Part shown: piece after piece, positions 1-10,873 of the stretch | Layout of the letters: each line of letters starts with the position of its first letter | How positions within the stretch are numbered: the first letter of the stretch is position 1 | Assembly: GCA_027045875.1 (NCBI GenBank) | Contig: JALUAG010000048.1 | Span: 1-53,296, forward strand | DNA length: 53,296 nucleotides | Reading direction: 5' to 3' | Origin: Alphaproteobacteria bacterium | Lineage (GTDB): Bacteria; Pseudomonadota; Alphaproteobacteria; Geminicoccales; Geminicoccaceae | The notes under the pieces: generated by a model | Seen by the model: only the letters and a program-made list of their open reading frames with translations | What the model was told of the DNA's origin: nothing | The model's database searches: none | Made by a program: the position numbers and the translations under genes

Positions 1-780
1 GTGACCGGAGCGCATGCGGAGCGCCTGCGGTTCGGTGACGGCGAGCGCCGGGATGCCGGCCAGCGCCGTCGCCACCGGGATCAGCACCTGGGGCAGGGTC
101 TCGTCCTTGACGATCTGCTCCAGGGCGGAAAGGGAGATCGCGTGATCGAGCTCGAAGGGGCCGACGGCGAGCCGCCGCAGCTCGGCGACATGGGCGTAGC
201 AGCCCAGGGTCTCGCCCAGATCGCGGGCCAGCGCCCGCACATAGGCGCCCTTGCCGCACACCACCTCGAACACCGCCGTATCCGGAGACGGCCGCTCGAC
301 CAGCTCGAAACTGTCGATCCGCACCGGGCGCGGTTCGAGCTCCACCGCTTCGCCCCGGCGCGCGAGATCGTAGGCCCGTTCGCCACCCACCTTGACGGCG
401 GCGAAGATGGGCGGCCGCTGCATGATGGTGCCGGTGAAGGCCGGCAGAGCGGCGGTGATCTCCTCGTCCGTCGGGCGCCGGTCGCTGGTGGCGATCACCC
501 GGCCCTCGGCGTCGTCGGTGTCGCGGGCCTCGCCGAAGCGCATGGTGAAGCGATAGCGCTTGGGCGCGTCCATGACATAGGCCACGGTCTTGGTCGCCTC
601 GCCGAGGGCCACCGGCAGGACACCGGTGGCCAGCGGGTCGAGGGTACCACCGTGACCGGCCTTGCGGGCGTTGGTCAGCCGCTTCACCACGTTGACCACA
701 TGCGTCGAGGTCATGCCGCGCGGCTTGTCGACCACCAGCCAGCCGTCGATGCGGATGCCGCTTCGCTTACGACGTGCCAT
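1..780 (-). CDS. truB: tRNA pseudouridine(55) synthase TruB (3' end cut by window edge)
   Basis: Converts U55 of the tRNA T-loop to pseudouridine. The first 260 residues are visible; the frame is still open at base 1, so the C-terminus is missing. The family motif GGTLDPLATGVL lies at residues 44-55, placing the catalytic aspartate at D48, the same number as in E. coli. KPRGMTS near residue 19 and the GKGAYVRALARDLG stretch are also typical. The ATG at 780 overlaps the end of rbfA by 14 bases, matching the usual rbfA-truB coupling at the end of the nusA-infB operon. Identification is firm from motifs and context. Confidence 0.96.
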   Translation of the reverse strand, partial: MARRKRSGIRIDGWLVVDKPRGMTSTHVVNVVKRLTNARKAGHGGTLDPLATGVLPVALGEATKTVAYVMDAPKRYRFTMRFGEARDTDDAEGRVIATSDRRPTDEEITAALPAFTGTIMQRPPIFAAVKVGGERAYDLARRGEAVELEPRPVRIDSFELVERPSPDTAVFEVVCGKGAYVRALARDLGETLGCYAHVAELRRLAVGPFELDHAISLSALEQIVKDETLPQVLIPVATALAGIPALAVTEPQALRMRSGH

Positions 781-1183
781 TCGGGTTCTCTTCCTCGCGG
801 AGGGCCGACCGCGCGGCCAGGCTCTCGCGCAGCAGCCGCTCGATCTTCTGCGCCTCGGCGAAGCTGGTGTCGGCGGTGAACACGAGCCGAGGCGCGTATT
901 TGAGGTGCATCTCGCGGGCCAGCCGACCGGCCAGCCGGCCCGCCGCCGCCGCCAGCGCCGCCCGCACCGGCGGGCTCAGCTCTCCTCCGAGCTCGCTGGC
1001 ATACACGGTGGCGTTGCGGAGATCGCGGCTGACCCGCACCTCGCTCACCGTCACGCTCACCCCTTCGAGGCGGGGATCGTGGATCTCGTTGCGCAGCAGG
1101 TAGCCGGCCAGCAGATGACGCATCTGCTCGCCGACCCGGAGCTGGCGCTGGGAAAGCGGCTGGGCGCCGCGGCGTCTCGTCAT
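767..1183 (-). CDS. rbfA: 30S ribosome-binding factor RbfA
   Basis: Small-subunit maturation factor that binds the 30S particle near the 5' end of 16S rRNA. The protein is 138 residues from the ATG at 1183, a normal length. The core matches the family: [16 protein letters not shown] at the N-terminus, [14 protein letters not shown] in the middle and [21 protein letters not shown] near the end. An in-frame start 45 bases upstream exists but would add residues without family similarity. It lies 67 bases after infB and overlaps truB, so it is very probably read in the same operon. Confidence 0.95.
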   Translation of the reverse strand: MTRRRGAQPLSQRQLRVGEQMRHLLAGYLLRNEIHDPRLEGVSVTVSEVRVSRDLRNATVYASELGGELSPPVRAALAAAAGRLAGRLAREMHLKYAPRLVFTADTSFAEAQKIERLLRESLAARSALREEENPNGTS

Positions 1184-1250
1184 GCGGGTTGTCGTTTCGG
1201 CCTTCGCGATCGTCCCGGTTGTCTGCAAGATAGGGCGCCTTCGGCGGTTG

Positions 1251-3905
1251 TCATCGGTCCAGGGTACGGGTCACCTCCTGCACCTCGTAGGCCTCGATCA
1301 CGTCCCCCTTGCGGATGTCGTTGTAACCCTCGATGGCGATGCCGCACTCGAATCCCTCGCGCACCTCGCGGACGTCCTCCTTGAAGCGCCTGAGGGAGGC
1401 GATGGCGCCCTCGTAGACGACGACGTTGTCGCGCAGCAGCCGCACCCGCGCGTTGCGGCGCACGACCCCGTCGGTGACCATGCAGCCCGCCACCCGGCCC
1501 ACCTTGGTGATGGAGAACACCTCCCGCACCTCGGCATGGCCCAGGATCTGCTCCCGGGTCTCGGGGGCGAGCAACCCCTCGAGCATCTTCTTCAGATCGT
1601 CGAGCAGCTCGTAGATGATGGCGTAGTAGCGGATCTCCACCCCGTCGCGGCGGGCCGCCTCGCGGGCGGGGGCGTTGGCCCGCACGTTGAAGCCGATCAC
1701 CAGCGCCTTGGAGGCGTGGGCGAGGGCGATGTCGCTCTCGGTGATGGCGCCGACGCCGGCGTGCAGCACCCGCACCGCCACCTCCTCGCCGCCCAGCTTC
1801 TCGAGGCCGGCCAGGATCGCCTCCAGCGAGCCGTGCACGTCGGCCTTGACCACCACCGGCAGCTCCGCGAGCTCGCCCTTCTTGAGCTGGGTGAACATCT
1901 CCTCGAGGGAGGTCCGCGCCCCGGTGGCCGGCCGCTTCTGCTCGCGCAGCTTGCGCAGGCGGTACTCGGCGATCTCGCGCGCCCGCCGGTCGCTCTCCAC
2001 CGCCACCAGCTTGTCGCCGGCCTCGGGCACGCCGTCGAGGCCGAGCACCTCGACCGGCACCGACGGTCCGGCCGACTTCACCTGGCGGCCGCGATCGTCG
2101 ATCAGCGCCCGCACCCGACCCCAATGGGCGCCGGCCACGACGATGTCGCCGACATGGAGGGTGCCGTTCTGCACGAGCACCGTGGCCACCGGCCCGCGGC
2201 CGCGGTCCAGCTTGGCCTCGATCACCGCGCCATGGGCCTCGCGATCGGGATTGGCCTTGAGCTCGAGGAGCTCGGCCTGGAGCTGGATGGCCTCGATGAG
2301 CTCGGTGAGGCCCTGCTTCTTGATCGCGCTCACCGGCACGCAGAGCACGTCGCCGCCGAAATCCTCGGGCACCAGATCGTAGTTCAGGAGTTCGTTCTTG
2401 ACCCGTTCGGGATCGGCCTCCGGCTTGTCGATCTTGTTGATGGCGACGATGATCGGCACCCCCGCCGCCTGGGCGTGGCGGATGGCCTCCACCGTCTGCG
2501 GCTTGACGCCGTCGTCGGCGGCCACCACCAGCACCACGATGTCGGTCACCGAGGCGCCGCGGGCGCGCATCGAGGTGAAGGCCTCGTGGCCCGGCGTGTC
2601 GATGAAGGTGACCGGCGTGCCGGTACCGATATCGACCTGGTAGGCGCCGATGTGCTGGGTGATGCCGCCGGCCTCGCGGGCGGCCACGTTGGTCTCGCGC
2701 AGGGCGTCGAGGAGCGAGGTCTTGCCGTGGTCGACATGGCCCATGACGGTCACCACCGGCGGCCGCGGCCGCAGCTTGTCGGGGGTGTCGGGCGCGCCCT
2801 CGAGCCCTTCCAGCACGTCGGCCTCGCTCACCCGCTTGGGCTCGTGGCCGAACTCCACCACCACGAGCTCGGCGGTGTCGGCGTCGATGGTCTGGTTGAT
2901 GGTGGCCATGATGCCGTTGCGCATCAGCGCCCGTACGACGTCCGCACCCCGCACCGCCATGCGGGAGGCGAGCTCCTGCACGGTGATGGTCTCGGGGATC
3001 ACCACCTCGCGCACCGGAGGCCCGCTCTGCTCCGCCTTCTGCTGGCGCTTTTCGCGCTCGCGCTGACGCCTGAGGGCGGCGAGACTGGGCTGGCGGACCT
3101 CCTCCTCGGCCTCGCCGTCGGGAGTGAGGACGACCCGCAGCGGCCTCTTGGTCTCGCGCGGCTCGGGCTTGCGCAGACTGGGGCGCCCGGCCTTCCCGCG
3201 CCGGCGACGTTCGGCGAGCTCCTCTTCCTCGAGCTCCTTCTTGGTCTTGGCCCGCTTGGGCGGGACCGCCGCCTTGGCGGCCGGCGCCGCCGGCGTCTGG
3301 GCGGTCGCCGGCGGGACGGCACCCGCGGCGCCGGTGGCCGCGGCTTCCTGTTCGCGCCGCTTGGCTTCCTCCTCGGCCAGGAGCTTCTTGGCCATCTCCT
3401 CGGCCTTGCGGCGGGCCTCCTCCTCGGCCTTGCGGCGGGCCTCCTCCTCGGCCTTGCGCCGGGCCGCCGCCTCCTCCTCGGCCTTGCGGCGGGCGGCCTC
3501 CTCGGCGGCGCGGCGGGCCACCTCCTCGGCCCGCCGACGGGCCTCCTCCTCGACCTTCTTGGCCTCGCTCAGCGCCTTGAGGCGGACCGCCTTCTCCTCT
3601 TCGGTGAGGGGCTTCAGAACCACCGTGCGCCGGTCGCTCGCGGTCTTGGCGGCGGCCTGCCCGCGGCCGTGGGTGGTGGTCTCCAGCACGCCGGTTTCCG
3701 CCTGTCGCTGGGCCGCCGCCTCGCCGGCGGTCGCCGCCCGGGCGGTCCGGCGCCGCTTGACCTCCACCGCCACCGCCTTGCTCCTGCCGTGGCTGAAGCT
3801 CTGGCGGATGGTGCCGCTCTCGACGGTCTTCTTAAGCTCGAGCCGCGCGGACGGGCGGGACAACCCGATGCGAGTGTTCCGATCCTGTCCTTTCCCGTCG
3901 CTCAT
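1251..3905 (-). CDS. infB: translation initiation factor IF-2
   Basis: GTPase that delivers initiator tRNA to the 30S subunit. From the ATG at 3905 it has 884 residues, usual for alphaproteobacteria. The start overlaps the stop of the YlxR gene (ATGA) and opens with [11 protein letters not shown], a typical alphaproteobacterial beginning; the much longer open frame upstream is an artefact. An IF2_N-like segment is followed by a charged stretch at about residues 115-180 made of repeats such as RRKAEEEA. The G domain starts with GHVDHGKT at about 389; DTPGHEAF and NKIDKPEA follow. The C-terminal IF-2 domains run to the stop. Confidence 0.97.
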   Translation of the reverse strand: MSDGKGQDRNTRIGLSRPSARLELKKTVESGTIRQSFSHGRSKAVAVEVKRRRTARAATAGEAAAQRQAETGVLETTTHGRGQAAAKTASDRRTVVLKPLTEEEKAVRLKALSEAKKVEEEARRRAEEVARRAAEEAARRKAEEEAAARRKAEEEARRKAEEEARRKAEEMAKKLLAEEEAKRREQEAAATGAAGAVPPATAQTPAAPAAKAAVPPKRAKTKKELEEEELAERRRRGKAGRPSLRKPEPRETKRPLRVVLTPDGEAEEEVRQPSLAALRRQREREKRQQKAEQSGPPVREVVIPETITVQELASRMAVRGADVVRALMRNGIMATINQTIDADTAELVVVEFGHEPKRVSEADVLEGLEGAPDTPDKLRPRPPVVTVMGHVDHGKTSLLDALRETNVAAREAGGITQHIGAYQVDIGTGTPVTFIDTPGHEAFTSMRARGASVTDIVVLVVAADDGVKPQTVEAIRHAQAAGVPIIVAINKIDKPEADPERVKNELLNYDLVPEDFGGDVLCVPVSAIKKQGLTELIEAIQLQAELLELKANPDREAHGAVIEAKLDRGRGPVATVLVQNGTLHVGDIVVAGAHWGRVRALIDDRGRQVKSAGPSVPVEVLGLDGVPEAGDKLVAVESDRRAREIAEYRLRKLREQKRPATGARTSLEEMFTQLKKGELAELPVVVKADVHGSLEAILAGLEKLGGEEVAVRVLHAGVGAITESDIALAHASKALVIGFNVRANAPAREAARRDGVEIRYYAIIYELLDDLKKMLEGLLAPETREQILGHAEVREVFSITKVGRVAGCMVTDGVVRRNARVRLLRDNVVVYEGAIASLRRFKEDVREVREGFECGIAIEGYNDIRKGDVIEAYEVQEVTRTLDR
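3365..3560 (-). repeat. degenerate RRKAEEEA-coding repeats inside infB
   Basis: Imperfect tandem copies of a unit of about 24 bases (plus strand GCCTTGCGGCGGGCCTCCTC and variants) encode Arg/Lys/Ala/Glu-rich repeats. They would form a long charged helix between the N-terminal domain and the G domain of IF-2. Such linkers are known in the family and vary in length between strains. Confidence 0.7.
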
Positions 3906-4579
3906 CTGTCTTCCGCATCCTCGTTTGCATGTGTTCCTTCGCCGCCGGCGGGCATCCCGCGTCCCGCGGCCCTCGCGTCCGGTTCCGACACGGACCCGCC
4001 CCGCAGCCCTTCGAGGCGCCGCGCTTCGGCCACCAGCTTCGCCGCCAGCCGCCCCGGCGCCAGCGCCACGTAGACCGCCTCCGGGCGGCCGAGGGCGGCA
4101 CCGAGGTCGGCCCGGTCGAAGGCCTCGATCCGGAGGGTGTCCGGCGGCAGCTGCCGGAAGCGCTTGCGGGCGTTGGCACTGGCGTCCCGCGCCACCAGCA
4201 GCACCGCGACCTCGCCCCGGGCGAGCGCCTCGCGCACCTTCTCGAAGCCGGCCACCGCCTGTCCCGCCCGTCGCGCGAGCCCCACGAGCTCGAGGCAGCG
4301 GCGCGCGAGCATCCGCTCGAGCTCCTCGTGCAGGGCCTCGAGGTCCACCTCGCGGGCACCGGCGCGGGCGAGATTCTTGCGGGTCCGCGGCGCCAGCAGC
4401 ACCTCGCGGTCGGCACTCAGCCACAGCCCCCGCCCCGGCAGCCGTCCGCGCAGATCTGGCACCAGTCGCCCGCCGGGACCGATCACGAAACGGATCAGCC
4501 GGTCCCTGGGCTGCGATCTCCGCCGGGCCACGCAGCGACGGCGCGATCCCGTGGTGTCCGCTCCGGCCGTCGGGGTCAC
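3902..4579 (-). CDS. YlxR (DUF448) plus L7Ae-like RNA-binding protein
   Basis: RNA-binding protein of the nusA-infB operon, with two domains fused as is common in alphaproteobacteria. Residues about 10-75 are the YlxR/DUF448 domain, with RRCVARR in place of the usual CIATR-type motif and [11 protein letters not shown] at 47-57. Residues about 90-190 resemble ribosomal L7Ae/YlxQ ([20 protein letters not shown]). The GTG at 4579 overlaps the nusA stop (GTGA), and the stop overlaps the infB ATG; this context fixes the start, giving 225 residues. The precise role is unknown; in other bacteria YlxR binds RNA and has been linked to RNase P and transcription. Confidence 0.88.
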   Translation of the reverse strand: MTPTAGADTTGSRRRCVARRRSQPRDRLIRFVIGPGGRLVPDLRGRLPGRGLWLSADREVLLAPRTRKNLARAGAREVDLEALHEELERMLARRCLELVGLARRAGQAVAGFEKVREALARGEVAVLLVARDASANARKRFRQLPPDTLRIEAFDRADLGAALGRPEAVYVALAPGRLAAKLVAEARRLEGLRGGSVSEPDARAAGRGMPAGGEGTHANEDAEDR

Positions 4580-6132
4580 GGGTGCTCTTCGACCTCCTGC
4601 GCCTGTTCGCCACCGGCACCCTCGGGCGCGATCCAGCCGAGGCGCACCCGCGCCTCCATGATCATCTCGCCCGCCGTCGCCTCGTCGAGACCGGCCTCCG
4701 GCAGCATCTCCAGGAGCTCGTCGGCGGCGAGGCCGGCGAAATCCTCGAGGGTCTTCACATCGTGGCGCGCGAGCGCCACCACCGAGGTCAGGTCGAGCCG
4801 CTCGAAGGCCAGCAGATCCTCGCCGACCCCGAGCCGCTCCGCCTCCTCGCGCAGCGCCGCGTCCCGCGCCTCCAGCCATTCGAGCGCCCGCTCCTTGAGG
4901 GCCTGGGCGATTTCCTCGTCGAAGCCCTGGATCGCCGCCAGCTCGGCGAGCTCGCTGTAGGCCACGTCCTCGATCGAGCCGAAGCCCTCGGCCGCCAGCA
5001 GCTGGGCGATCATCTCGTCGACGTTGAGGTTCTCCATGAAGAGCTGGGTGAGCTCGCGGAACTCCCGGGTCCGCCGCTCCGATTCCTCGCTCTCCGAGAT
5101 GATGTCGATGTCCCAGCCGGTGAGTTGGGAAGCGAGCCGCACGTTCTGGCCGCGGCGGCCGATGGCGATGTGCTGCTGCTCGTCGGGAACGATGACCTCG
5201 ATGCGCTTGGCCTCGGGATCGAGCACCACCTTGGTCACCTCGGCCGGGGCGAGGGCGTTGACCACGAAGGTGGCGGGATCGGGCGACCAGGGCACGATGT
5301 CGATCTTCTCGCCGGCCAGCTCCTGGACCACCGCCTGCACCCGTGATCCGCGCATGCCGACGCAGGCGCCCACCGGATCGATGCCGCTGTCCTTCGAGTA
5401 GACGGCGATCTTGGCCCGCGAGCCCGGATCCCGGGCCACGGCCTTGATCTCGATGATGCCGTCGTAGATCTCCGGCACCTCCTGCTCGAACAGCTTGGCG
5501 AGAAAGCCCGGATGGGTGCGCGAGAGGAAGATCTGCGGGCCGCGGGTCTCGTGGCGCACGTCGTAGATGTAGGCGCGCACCCGGTCCTTGGGGCGGAACA
5601 TCTCGCGCGGGATCATGTCCTCGCGCCGCAGCACCGCCTCGGCACGGCCGAGGTCCACCAGGATGTCGCCGCGCTCGATGCGCTTCACCTCGCCGACCAC
5701 CACCTCGCCGATGCGGTCCTTGTATTCGTTGTACTGGCGCTCCCGCTCGGCCTCGCGGACCCGCTGGACGATCACCTGCTTGGCGCTCTGGGCGGCGATG
5801 CGGCCGAGATCGATGGGCGGCAGCGGGTCGAGGATGTGATCGCCGATCTGGGCCGCCGGATTGCGCTGGCGGGCATCCTCGAGGAGGATCTGGCGATCGG
5901 GATCGGCGATCTCCTCGACCACCTCCAGTTCCCGGTAGAGCCGCAGCTCGCCGGTCTTGCGGTCGATCTCGGCGACGATCTCGTGCTCCTGGCCATACTT
6001 GCGGCGGGCGGCCGTCTGGATGGCCTGCTCCATGGCCTGCAGCACCTCCTCGGCGCTGATGCCCTTCTCCTGCGCGACCGCATCGGCGACCCGCAACAGC
6101 TCGGCCCGACTGAGCCCGGCGGTGGTGTCCAT
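4576..6132 (-). CDS. nusA: transcription termination/antitermination protein NusA
   Basis: RNA polymerase-associated elongation factor. 518 residues from the ATG at 6132, matching alphaproteobacterial NusA. The N-terminal polymerase-binding domain comes first, then an S1 domain ([20 protein letters not shown]), two KH domains ([10 protein letters not shown]-like [14 protein letters not shown] and [15 protein letters not shown]), and C-terminal helix-hairpin-helix acidic repeats. A TTG six bases upstream of the ATG sits at better distance from GAGGA and is an alternative start. It follows rimP by 16 bases and overlaps the YlxR gene. Confidence 0.96.
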   Translation of the reverse strand: MDTTAGLSRAELLRVADAVAQEKGISAEEVLQAMEQAIQTAARRKYGQEHEIVAEIDRKTGELRLYRELEVVEEIADPDRQILLEDARQRNPAAQIGDHILDPLPPIDLGRIAAQSAKQVIVQRVREAERERQYNEYKDRIGEVVVGEVKRIERGDILVDLGRAEAVLRREDMIPREMFRPKDRVRAYIYDVRHETRGPQIFLSRTHPGFLAKLFEQEVPEIYDGIIEIKAVARDPGSRAKIAVYSKDSGIDPVGACVGMRGSRVQAVVQELAGEKIDIVPWSPDPATFVVNALAPAEVTKVVLDPEAKRIEVIVPDEQQHIAIGRRGQNVRLASQLTGWDIDIISESEESERRTREFRELTQLFMENLNVDEMIAQLLAAEGFGSIEDVAYSELAELAAIQGFDEEIAQALKERALEWLEARDAALREEAERLGVGEDLLAFERLDLTSVVALARHDVKTLEDFAGLAADELLEMLPEAGLDEATAGEMIMEARVRLGWIAPEGAGGEQAQEVEEHP

Positions 6133-6148
6133 AGCCAAGGTCTTGTCC

Positions 6149-6655
6149 TCACTCCTCGCTCTGCCGCTGGGCCGCCGCCAGCAGGGCCTCGGTGAGGACC
6201 AGCTTGGCGCGCTGGATCAGGGCAAAGGGTATCTCGATCTCCTCTCCGTCGACGGCGAGCAGCACCCGCTCTCCCCGCACGCCCCGGAGCAGGCCGCGGA
6301 AACGGCGCCTGCCGTCCACTGCCTCCCTCGTCTCCACCCGCGCCTCGAAGCCGGCGAAACGGGCGAAATCCGCGAGTTTGACGAGCGGCCGGTCGATGCC
6401 CGGCGAGCTCACCTCCAGAACATAGCTGCCGGCGATGGGATCGGCGACATCGAGCACCGCCGAGATGGCGTGGCTGATCTCCGCGCAATCCTCGACGGTC
6501 ATCGGCCGGTCCGGGTCGGCGGGCTCCGCCATCACCTGCAGCCGCGGCCGTCCGCCGCCGTAGAGCTGCACTCGAACCAGCTCGAAGCCCATGCTCCGCA
6601 GCGTCGGCTCGATCAGTTCAGCGATCTCGTTGAATGGACCAATCCCCGTTTTCAA
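6149..6655 (-). CDS. rimP: ribosome maturation factor RimP
   Basis: Needed for 30S assembly. The open frame is long, but similarity to RimP begins around LIEPTLRSMGFELVRVQL and continues through SSPGIDRPL and a C-terminal Sm-like barrel (EEIEIPFALIQRAKLVL). The chosen start is the TTG at 6655, giving 168 residues; no ATG or GTG is suitably placed and no clear ribosome binding site is seen, so the start is uncertain. First gene of the rimP-nusA-infB operon, with a promoter candidate about 75 bases upstream. Confidence 0.88.
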   Translation of the reverse strand: MKTGIGPFNEIAELIEPTLRSMGFELVRVQLYGGGRPRLQVMAEPADPDRPMTVEDCAEISHAISAVLDVADPIAGSYVLEVSSPGIDRPLVKLADFARFAGFEARVETREAVDGRRRFRGLLRGVRGERVLLAVDGEEIEIPFALIQRAKLVLTEALLAAAQRQSEE

Positions 6656-6729
6656 GGTTGCATGCAGCCGCAGCGGCGCGGGCCCCGGCCCACACCGCAG
6701 CGAACTCCAACGTTCCCGAGTTGCGCCTA

Positions 6730-6758
6730 TATATGCGCCTGCGATCCCCGCGAAGCAA
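6730..6758 (-). promoter_or_regulatory. promoter candidate for rimP-nusA-infB operon
   Basis: On the minus strand TTGCTT (6758-6753) is followed after 17 bases by CATATA (6735-6730). It lies in the 130-base gap between trmB and rimP, an AT-rich patch in a very GC-rich background, and points toward rimP. Sequence-based prediction only. Confidence 0.5.
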
Positions 6759-6785
6759 GGGCATACGCCGGCCGGCGCGCCCTGT

Positions 6786-7490
6786 CTAGAGGCGGCGGAA
6801 ACGGAAGTAGATCGGCCGCCGTCCCGCCGCCAGCGCCTTGCGCTCGTAGCGGGTGGGCGGCTGGTCGGCCGGCCGCTCGCGCCAGTCGGCGGCGCGTTCG
6901 GCGAGCCAGTCGAGGCGCGGTTCCGCCAGGAGCGCCTCCAGCATCCAGCGGGCGTAGCCCGCATCGTCGGTGGCCAGACGGAGCTCGCCGCCGGGGGCCA
7001 GGATGCGGGCGAATTCGGCCGCCGTCGCGCGGTTGACGAGGCGGCGCTTGTGATGGCGGCGCTTGGGCCAGGGATCGGGAAACAGCACGAACAACCGGGC
7101 CACCGAGGCGTCCGGCAGCGCCGCCAGCAGCAGCCGGGCGTCGTCGGTGAAGATGCGGATGTTGGCGAGTCGCCCGCGTTCGATGCGGGCAAGCAGCGCC
7201 GCCACGCCGTTCACGAAGGGCTCGACGCCGATGAAGCCGATCCCGGGATGCGCCGCCGCCTGGGCGGCGAGATGCGCGCCGTCGCCGAAGCCGATCTCCA
7301 GCCAGAGCGGACGCCGATCGCCGAACAGCGCCGCCGGATCGAGCGGCTCGCCTTCGCGCAGCCGGATCTCGAGGCGGGGCAACAGTTCGGCGAGCAGACG
7401 CCGCCGTCCGGGCCGCAGCCGATGGCCGCGGCGCCGCCCGTAGAGGACGCGCCGCCGCGCCGGCGGACCGGCTTCCGGGCCGGCCGCCAC
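6786..7490 (-). CDS. trmB: tRNA (guanine(46)-N7)-methyltransferase TrmB
   Basis: SAM-dependent methylation of G46 in tRNA. 234 residues from the GTG at 7490, which lies 13 bases after the metK stop; the longer open frame runs into metK. The SAM-binding EIGFGDG is at residues 65-71, and LFPDPWPKRRHHKRR at 136-150 is the signature of the family. ATDD near the end of the Rossmann fold is also typical. Placement directly after metK, the enzyme making its methyl donor, is conserved in alphaproteobacteria. Confidence 0.95.
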   Translation of the reverse strand: MAAGPEAGPPARRRVLYGRRRGHRLRPGRRRLLAELLPRLEIRLREGEPLDPAALFGDRRPLWLEIGFGDGAHLAAQAAAHPGIGFIGVEPFVNGVAALLARIERGRLANIRIFTDDARLLLAALPDASVARLFVLFPDPWPKRRHHKRRLVNRATAAEFARILAPGGELRLATDDAGYARWMLEALLAEPRLDWLAERAADWRERPADQPPTRYERKALAAGRRPIYFRFRRL

Positions 7491-7503
7491 CGGCGCCCCG
7501 GTC

Positions 7504-8670
7504 TCAGTTGAAGGCGCGGCGGAGCTCGTCGACGAGATCGGTGCGCTCCCAGGAGAACCCGCCATCCTCCTCGGGCTCCCGGCCGAAATGGCCATAGGCG
7601 GCGGTGCGCGCGTAGAGCGGGCGGTTGAGGCCCAGCCGCTCGCGGATGCCGCGCGGGCTGAGGTCGAGATCGGCGAACAGATTGGCCAGCCGGGTCGGAT
7701 CGACCTGGCCGTTGTCGCCGAGATCGACGTATATGGAGAGCGGCTTGGAGACGCCGATCGCGTAGGAGAGCTGGATCAAGCACTTCCTGGCGAGACCGGC
7801 GGCGACCACGTTCTTGGCCAGATAGCGGGCGGCATAGGCGGCCGAGCGGTCGACCTTGGTGGGGTCCTTGCCCGAGAAGGCGCCGCCGCCGTGGGGGGCG
7901 GCACCGCCGTAGGTGTCGACGATGATCTTGCGCCCGGTGAGCCCGGCATCCCCCTCGGGACCGCCGATCACGAACTTGCCGGTGGGATTGACGTAGAATT
8001 CCTCTTCCGGGCACATCCAGCCCTCGGGCAGCACCCGCTCCACATGCTCGCGCACGATCTCCCGCACCCGGGCCTGGCTCACATCGGCCCGGTGCTGAGT
8101 GGAGACCACCACCGAGGTCGCCCCCACCGGCCGGCCGTTGGCGTAGCGCAGCGTGATCTGGCTCTTGGCGTCGGGACCGAACTCCGGCAGCAGGCCGGCG
8201 TGGCGGGCATCGGCCAGGCTCTTCAGGATGCGATGGGCATAATAGATGGGCGCCGGCATCAGCGCCGGGGTCTCGTCGCAGGCGTAACCGAACATGATGC
8301 CCTGGTCGCCCGCGCCCTCGTCCTTGCCATCGCGGGCGTCGACGCCGAGGGCGATGTCCGCCGACTGCTCGTGCAGCAGGACGTCGATCTCCACCGTCCG
8401 CCAGTCGAACCCGGGCTGGGTGTAGCCGATCTCCCGCACCGCGTCGCGGGCGATGCAGCGGATGTGGTCGTGGGTGATGGTATCCGGCCCGCGCACCTCG
8501 CCGGCGATGACGATGCGGTTGGTGGTGGCCAGGGTCTCGCAGGCCACCCGGGCGAAGGGGTGGGCGCGCAGATAGGCGTCCACCACCTCGTCGGAGATCC
8601 GGTCGCAGACCTTGTCGGGATGGCCCTCGGCCACCGATTCGCTGGTGAAGACGTAATCCGAAACCGCCAT
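7504..8670 (-). CDS. metK: S-adenosylmethionine synthetase
   Basis: Makes S-adenosylmethionine from methionine and ATP in the cytosol. 388 residues from the ATG at 8670, preceded by GAGGGAGA. Signatures include [11 protein letters not shown] at the N-terminus, [12 protein letters not shown] in the middle, and [19 protein letters not shown]. All three MAT domains are present and length is normal. A promoter candidate lies about 100 bases upstream, overlapping the end of the HTH gene. No SAM riboswitch fold was recognised in the leader. Confidence 0.98.
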   Translation of the reverse strand: MAVSDYVFTSESVAEGHPDKVCDRISDEVVDAYLRAHPFARVACETLATTNRIVIAGEVRGPDTITHDHIRCIARDAVREIGYTQPGFDWRTVEIDVLLHEQSADIALGVDARDGKDEGAGDQGIMFGYACDETPALMPAPIYYAHRILKSLADARHAGLLPEFGPDAKSQITLRYANGRPVGATSVVVSTQHRADVSQARVREIVREHVERVLPEGWMCPEEEFYVNPTGKFVIGGPEGDAGLTGRKIIVDTYGGAAPHGGGAFSGKDPTKVDRSAAYAARYLAKNVVAAGLARKCLIQLSYAIGVSKPLSIYVDLGDNGQVDPTRLANLFADLDLSPRGIRERLGLNRPLYARTAAYGHFGREPEEDGGFSWERTDLVDELRRAFN

Positions 8671-8768
8671 GAGTGCGCTTTCTCCCTCGGCACGCGCCAA
8701 CGGTCCCACCGCCGCCGGTCCCGGCGGGCGGGGGTGGGGAAACCTTCTCTTCCGACGAGGCGCCGGAC

Positions 8769-8796
8769 TTAAAAACGAGGGGCGGGCGAAGGTCAA
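8769..8796 (-). promoter_or_regulatory. promoter candidate for metK-trmB
   Basis: Minus-strand TTGACC (8796-8791) and TTTTAA (8774-8769) are separated by 16 bases. The -35 element overlaps the last codons of the upstream HTH gene. The position leaves a leader of roughly 90 bases before metK. Confidence 0.5.
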
Positions 8797-9245
8797 GGGG
8801 AACGCTCGGCCTCGGCGGCATTCCGGTAGGGCACCTCGGCCAGGGCCTTGGCGAGATCGAACAACCGGCGGCGGACCAGCGGATCGGTGATGCGGTTGAA
8901 GGCCCGCACCATCTCCAGGGTCTCGCGCCGGTCGATGATGCGCGGCTCGGGCCGGGGCGCCGCCTCGTGGCGGAACTCGGCCGCCGGCTCGGCGAGGCCG
9001 GGACCGGGGCGGGCCCGCTCCTCGAGCCCCTCGAAGAAGTAGTCGACGGGCACCGCCAGCACCCGGGCGAGCTCGTAGAGGCGGCTCGAGCCGATGCGGT
9101 TGGCGCCGCGCTCGTACTTCTGGATCTGCTGGAAGGTGACCCCAACGAGTTCGGCCAGCCGCTCCTGGCTGAGCCCCATGAGCGCACGGCGCAGCCGCAG
9201 GCGCTGCCCGACATGGACGTCGACGGGATGGGGGAGGTCCGACAT
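8793..9245 (-). CDS. Cro/CI-type HTH transcriptional regulator
   Basis: 150-residue DNA-binding protein. Residues about 13-67 form an HTH_3 domain ([20 protein letters not shown], then [15 protein letters not shown]). The remainder is a C-terminal extension, [24 protein letters not shown], found in the alphaproteobacterial PraR/PhrR-like group. The gene sits between lnt and metK as in many alphaproteobacteria. Its targets are not shown by the sequence; regulation of metK or of stress/quorum genes would be a guess. The ATG at 9245 lies 23 bases after lnt. Confidence 0.9.
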   Translation of the reverse strand: MSDLPHPVDVHVGQRLRLRRALMGLSQERLAELVGVTFQQIQKYERGANRIGSSRLYELARVLAVPVDYFFEGLEERARPGPGLAEPAAEFRHEAAPRPEPRIIDRRETLEMVRAFNRITDPLVRRRLFDLAKALAEVPYRNAAEAERSP

Positions 9246-9268
9246 CTGCCTTCCGTGATCGCGACCCT

Positions 9269-10873
9269 TCAGCCGGGACGCCCCCGACGCACGGCCGGCT
9301 GTCCCGTTCGCGGGGAACTTGTGGCAGTTCTCGCGAAAAGATCAACCAGAAGGCTGACGAATCCGACGATCAGCACGCTCAGCCAGGCCAGCGCCGGAAA
9401 GCGCGCGATGGGGGGCGGAGCGATGGCCGGCGGCAGGGTGGTATCGATCACCCCGGCGGTCATCAGGGGCAGCGATGCCCGGACCCGACCGTAGCCGTCG
9501 ACCACCGCCGAGATGCCGGTATTGGCGGCACGCACGAGCGGCAGGCCGGTCTCGGCGGCGCGCATGCGGGACATGGCGAAATGCTGGTAGGGACCCGAGC
9601 TGCGCCCGAACCAGGCGTCGTTGGTGATGTTGATCAGGAGGCGCGCGTGGTCGCTGCCGTCGGTGGCCCGTCCGGGAAAGGCGGCCTCGTAGCAGATGAG
9701 CGGGCTGAAGGGCGGAATGCCCGGCGCGGCCAGAGTGCGGCGGCCCTGACCGGGCCGGAAGTCGATGTTGCCGGCGGTCAGCTTCTTGAAGCCGATGCGG
9801 TTCAGGATCCGGCGGAAGGGAAGGAATTCGCCGAAGGGCACCAGATCCACCTTGTCGTAGCGGTCGAGGATCCGTCCCGCCGAATCCAGCAGATAGAGGC
9901 TGTTGGTGAGATCCGGCCGGCCGTCCACCTCGGCGTAGCGGTCGGCCCCGAGGGCCAGATAGGCGCCCTCGGGTATGGCTGCGGCGAGGGCCCGGCGCAC
10001 CTCCTCGCGTTCCACCTCGTAGGGAACCGAGCTCTCCGGCCAGACCACGAGATCGGGCGGCGGCTGCGGCCAGTCCCGGCGGCTCAGCTCCAGATGACGG
10101 CGGAACCAGGCGAGCTGCTTGTCGGGATCCCACTTGTGGTGCTGGGCGATGCTCGCCTGCACGATCCGCACCCGCTTGGGCTCGGCGGGCGGTGGCGGGT
10201 CGTCGGCCAGCCGCCAGCCGCCCAGGGCCAGCAGCAGCAGCGGGAAACCGAGCAGTGCCGCCGCCGGGATCCGCCGCTGGCGGGGGTCCTCGAGCCACAG
10301 CAGGAGGAGGGCGGCGGCGAACACGGTGAGAAGGCCGAGACCGGTGGTGCCGATCCAGGCCACCGGCTGCAGGGTGGCATCGGTGGCCGCCCAGACGACG
10401 GCGATCGGGTTCCAGGGAAAGCGCACGCCCCAGTCCCCGCGCAGGAGCTCGCTGCCGGCCCACAGCAGCGCGAACAGCGCCGCGTGCAGCGACGGCGAGA
10501 TGGCGCGCGTCCAGTAGCTCAGGAGGGCGATGACGGCCGGTCCCACGGCCAGCACCCCGACCAGCAGGCTCACCGCCGGCACGGCGAAGACGCCGAACCG
10601 CTCGGCGTCGGCGAAGAAGGCGATGCCCACCCAGTAGAGCCCGGCGAGGAAGAAGCCGACGCCGAACAGCCAGCCCCGCAGCAGCGCGCGATGGGCGGCG
10701 CCGGCGTGACGCGACAGATGGAGCAGCACGGCGAGTCCGGCGAGCCCCGGCAGGAAGAAGACCGGCGGCAGCGCCGACGCGAGGAAGAGGCCGGCCAGCA
10801 GCGCGGACCACAACGGGTGGATGGCGAGGAATCGCCGCAGGGACCTCTCCCCGAGGATCGGCTGCGCGTTCAC
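9269..10873 (-). CDS. lnt: apolipoprotein N-acyltransferase
   Basis: Inner-membrane enzyme that adds the third acyl chain to lipoproteins. 534 residues from a GTG at 10873 that overlaps the stop of the corC-like gene (GTGA). The N-terminal half carries several hydrophobic segments; the periplasmic nitrilase domain follows with the catalytic triad recognisable as E in WPESSVPY, K in [12 protein letters not shown] and C in [10 protein letters not shown] final hydrophobic segment near the C-terminus anchors the protein. Length and gene order (ybeY-corC-lnt) are standard. Confidence 0.96.
   Translation of the reverse strand: MNAQPILGERSLRRFLAIHPLWSALLAGLFLASALPPVFFLPGLAGLAVLLHLSRHAGAAHRALLRGWLFGVGFFLAGLYWVGIAFFADAERFGVFAVPAVSLLVGVLAVGPAVIALLSYWTRAISPSLHAALFALLWAGSELLRGDWGVRFPWNPIAVVWAATDATLQPVAWIGTTGLGLLTVFAAALLLLWLEDPRQRRIPAAALLGFPLLLLALGGWRLADDPPPPAEPKRVRIVQASIAQHHKWDPDKQLAWFRRHLELSRRDWPQPPPDLVVWPESSVPYEVEREEVRRALAAAIPEGAYLALGADRYAEVDGRPDLTNSLYLLDSAGRILDRYDKVDLVPFGEFLPFRRILNRIGFKKLTAGNIDFRPGQGRRTLAAPGIPPFSPLICYEAAFPGRATDGSDHARLLINITNDAWFGRSSGPYQHFAMSRMRAAETGLPLVRAANTGISAVVDGYGRVRASLPLMTAGVIDTTLPPAIAPPPIARFPALAWLSVLIVGFVSLLVDLFARTATSSPRTGQPAVRRGRPG

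Noticed and set aside
1182-4073. Plus-strand open frame of 963 codons opposite infB
   Set aside because: Shadow of infB; the Leu/Gly-rich repeats mirror the infB repeat tract.
8671-8768. Possible SAM-responsive riboswitch ahead of metK
   Set aside because: I could not recognise the conserved core of SAM-II, SAM/SAH or related classes; a covariance-model search would decide.
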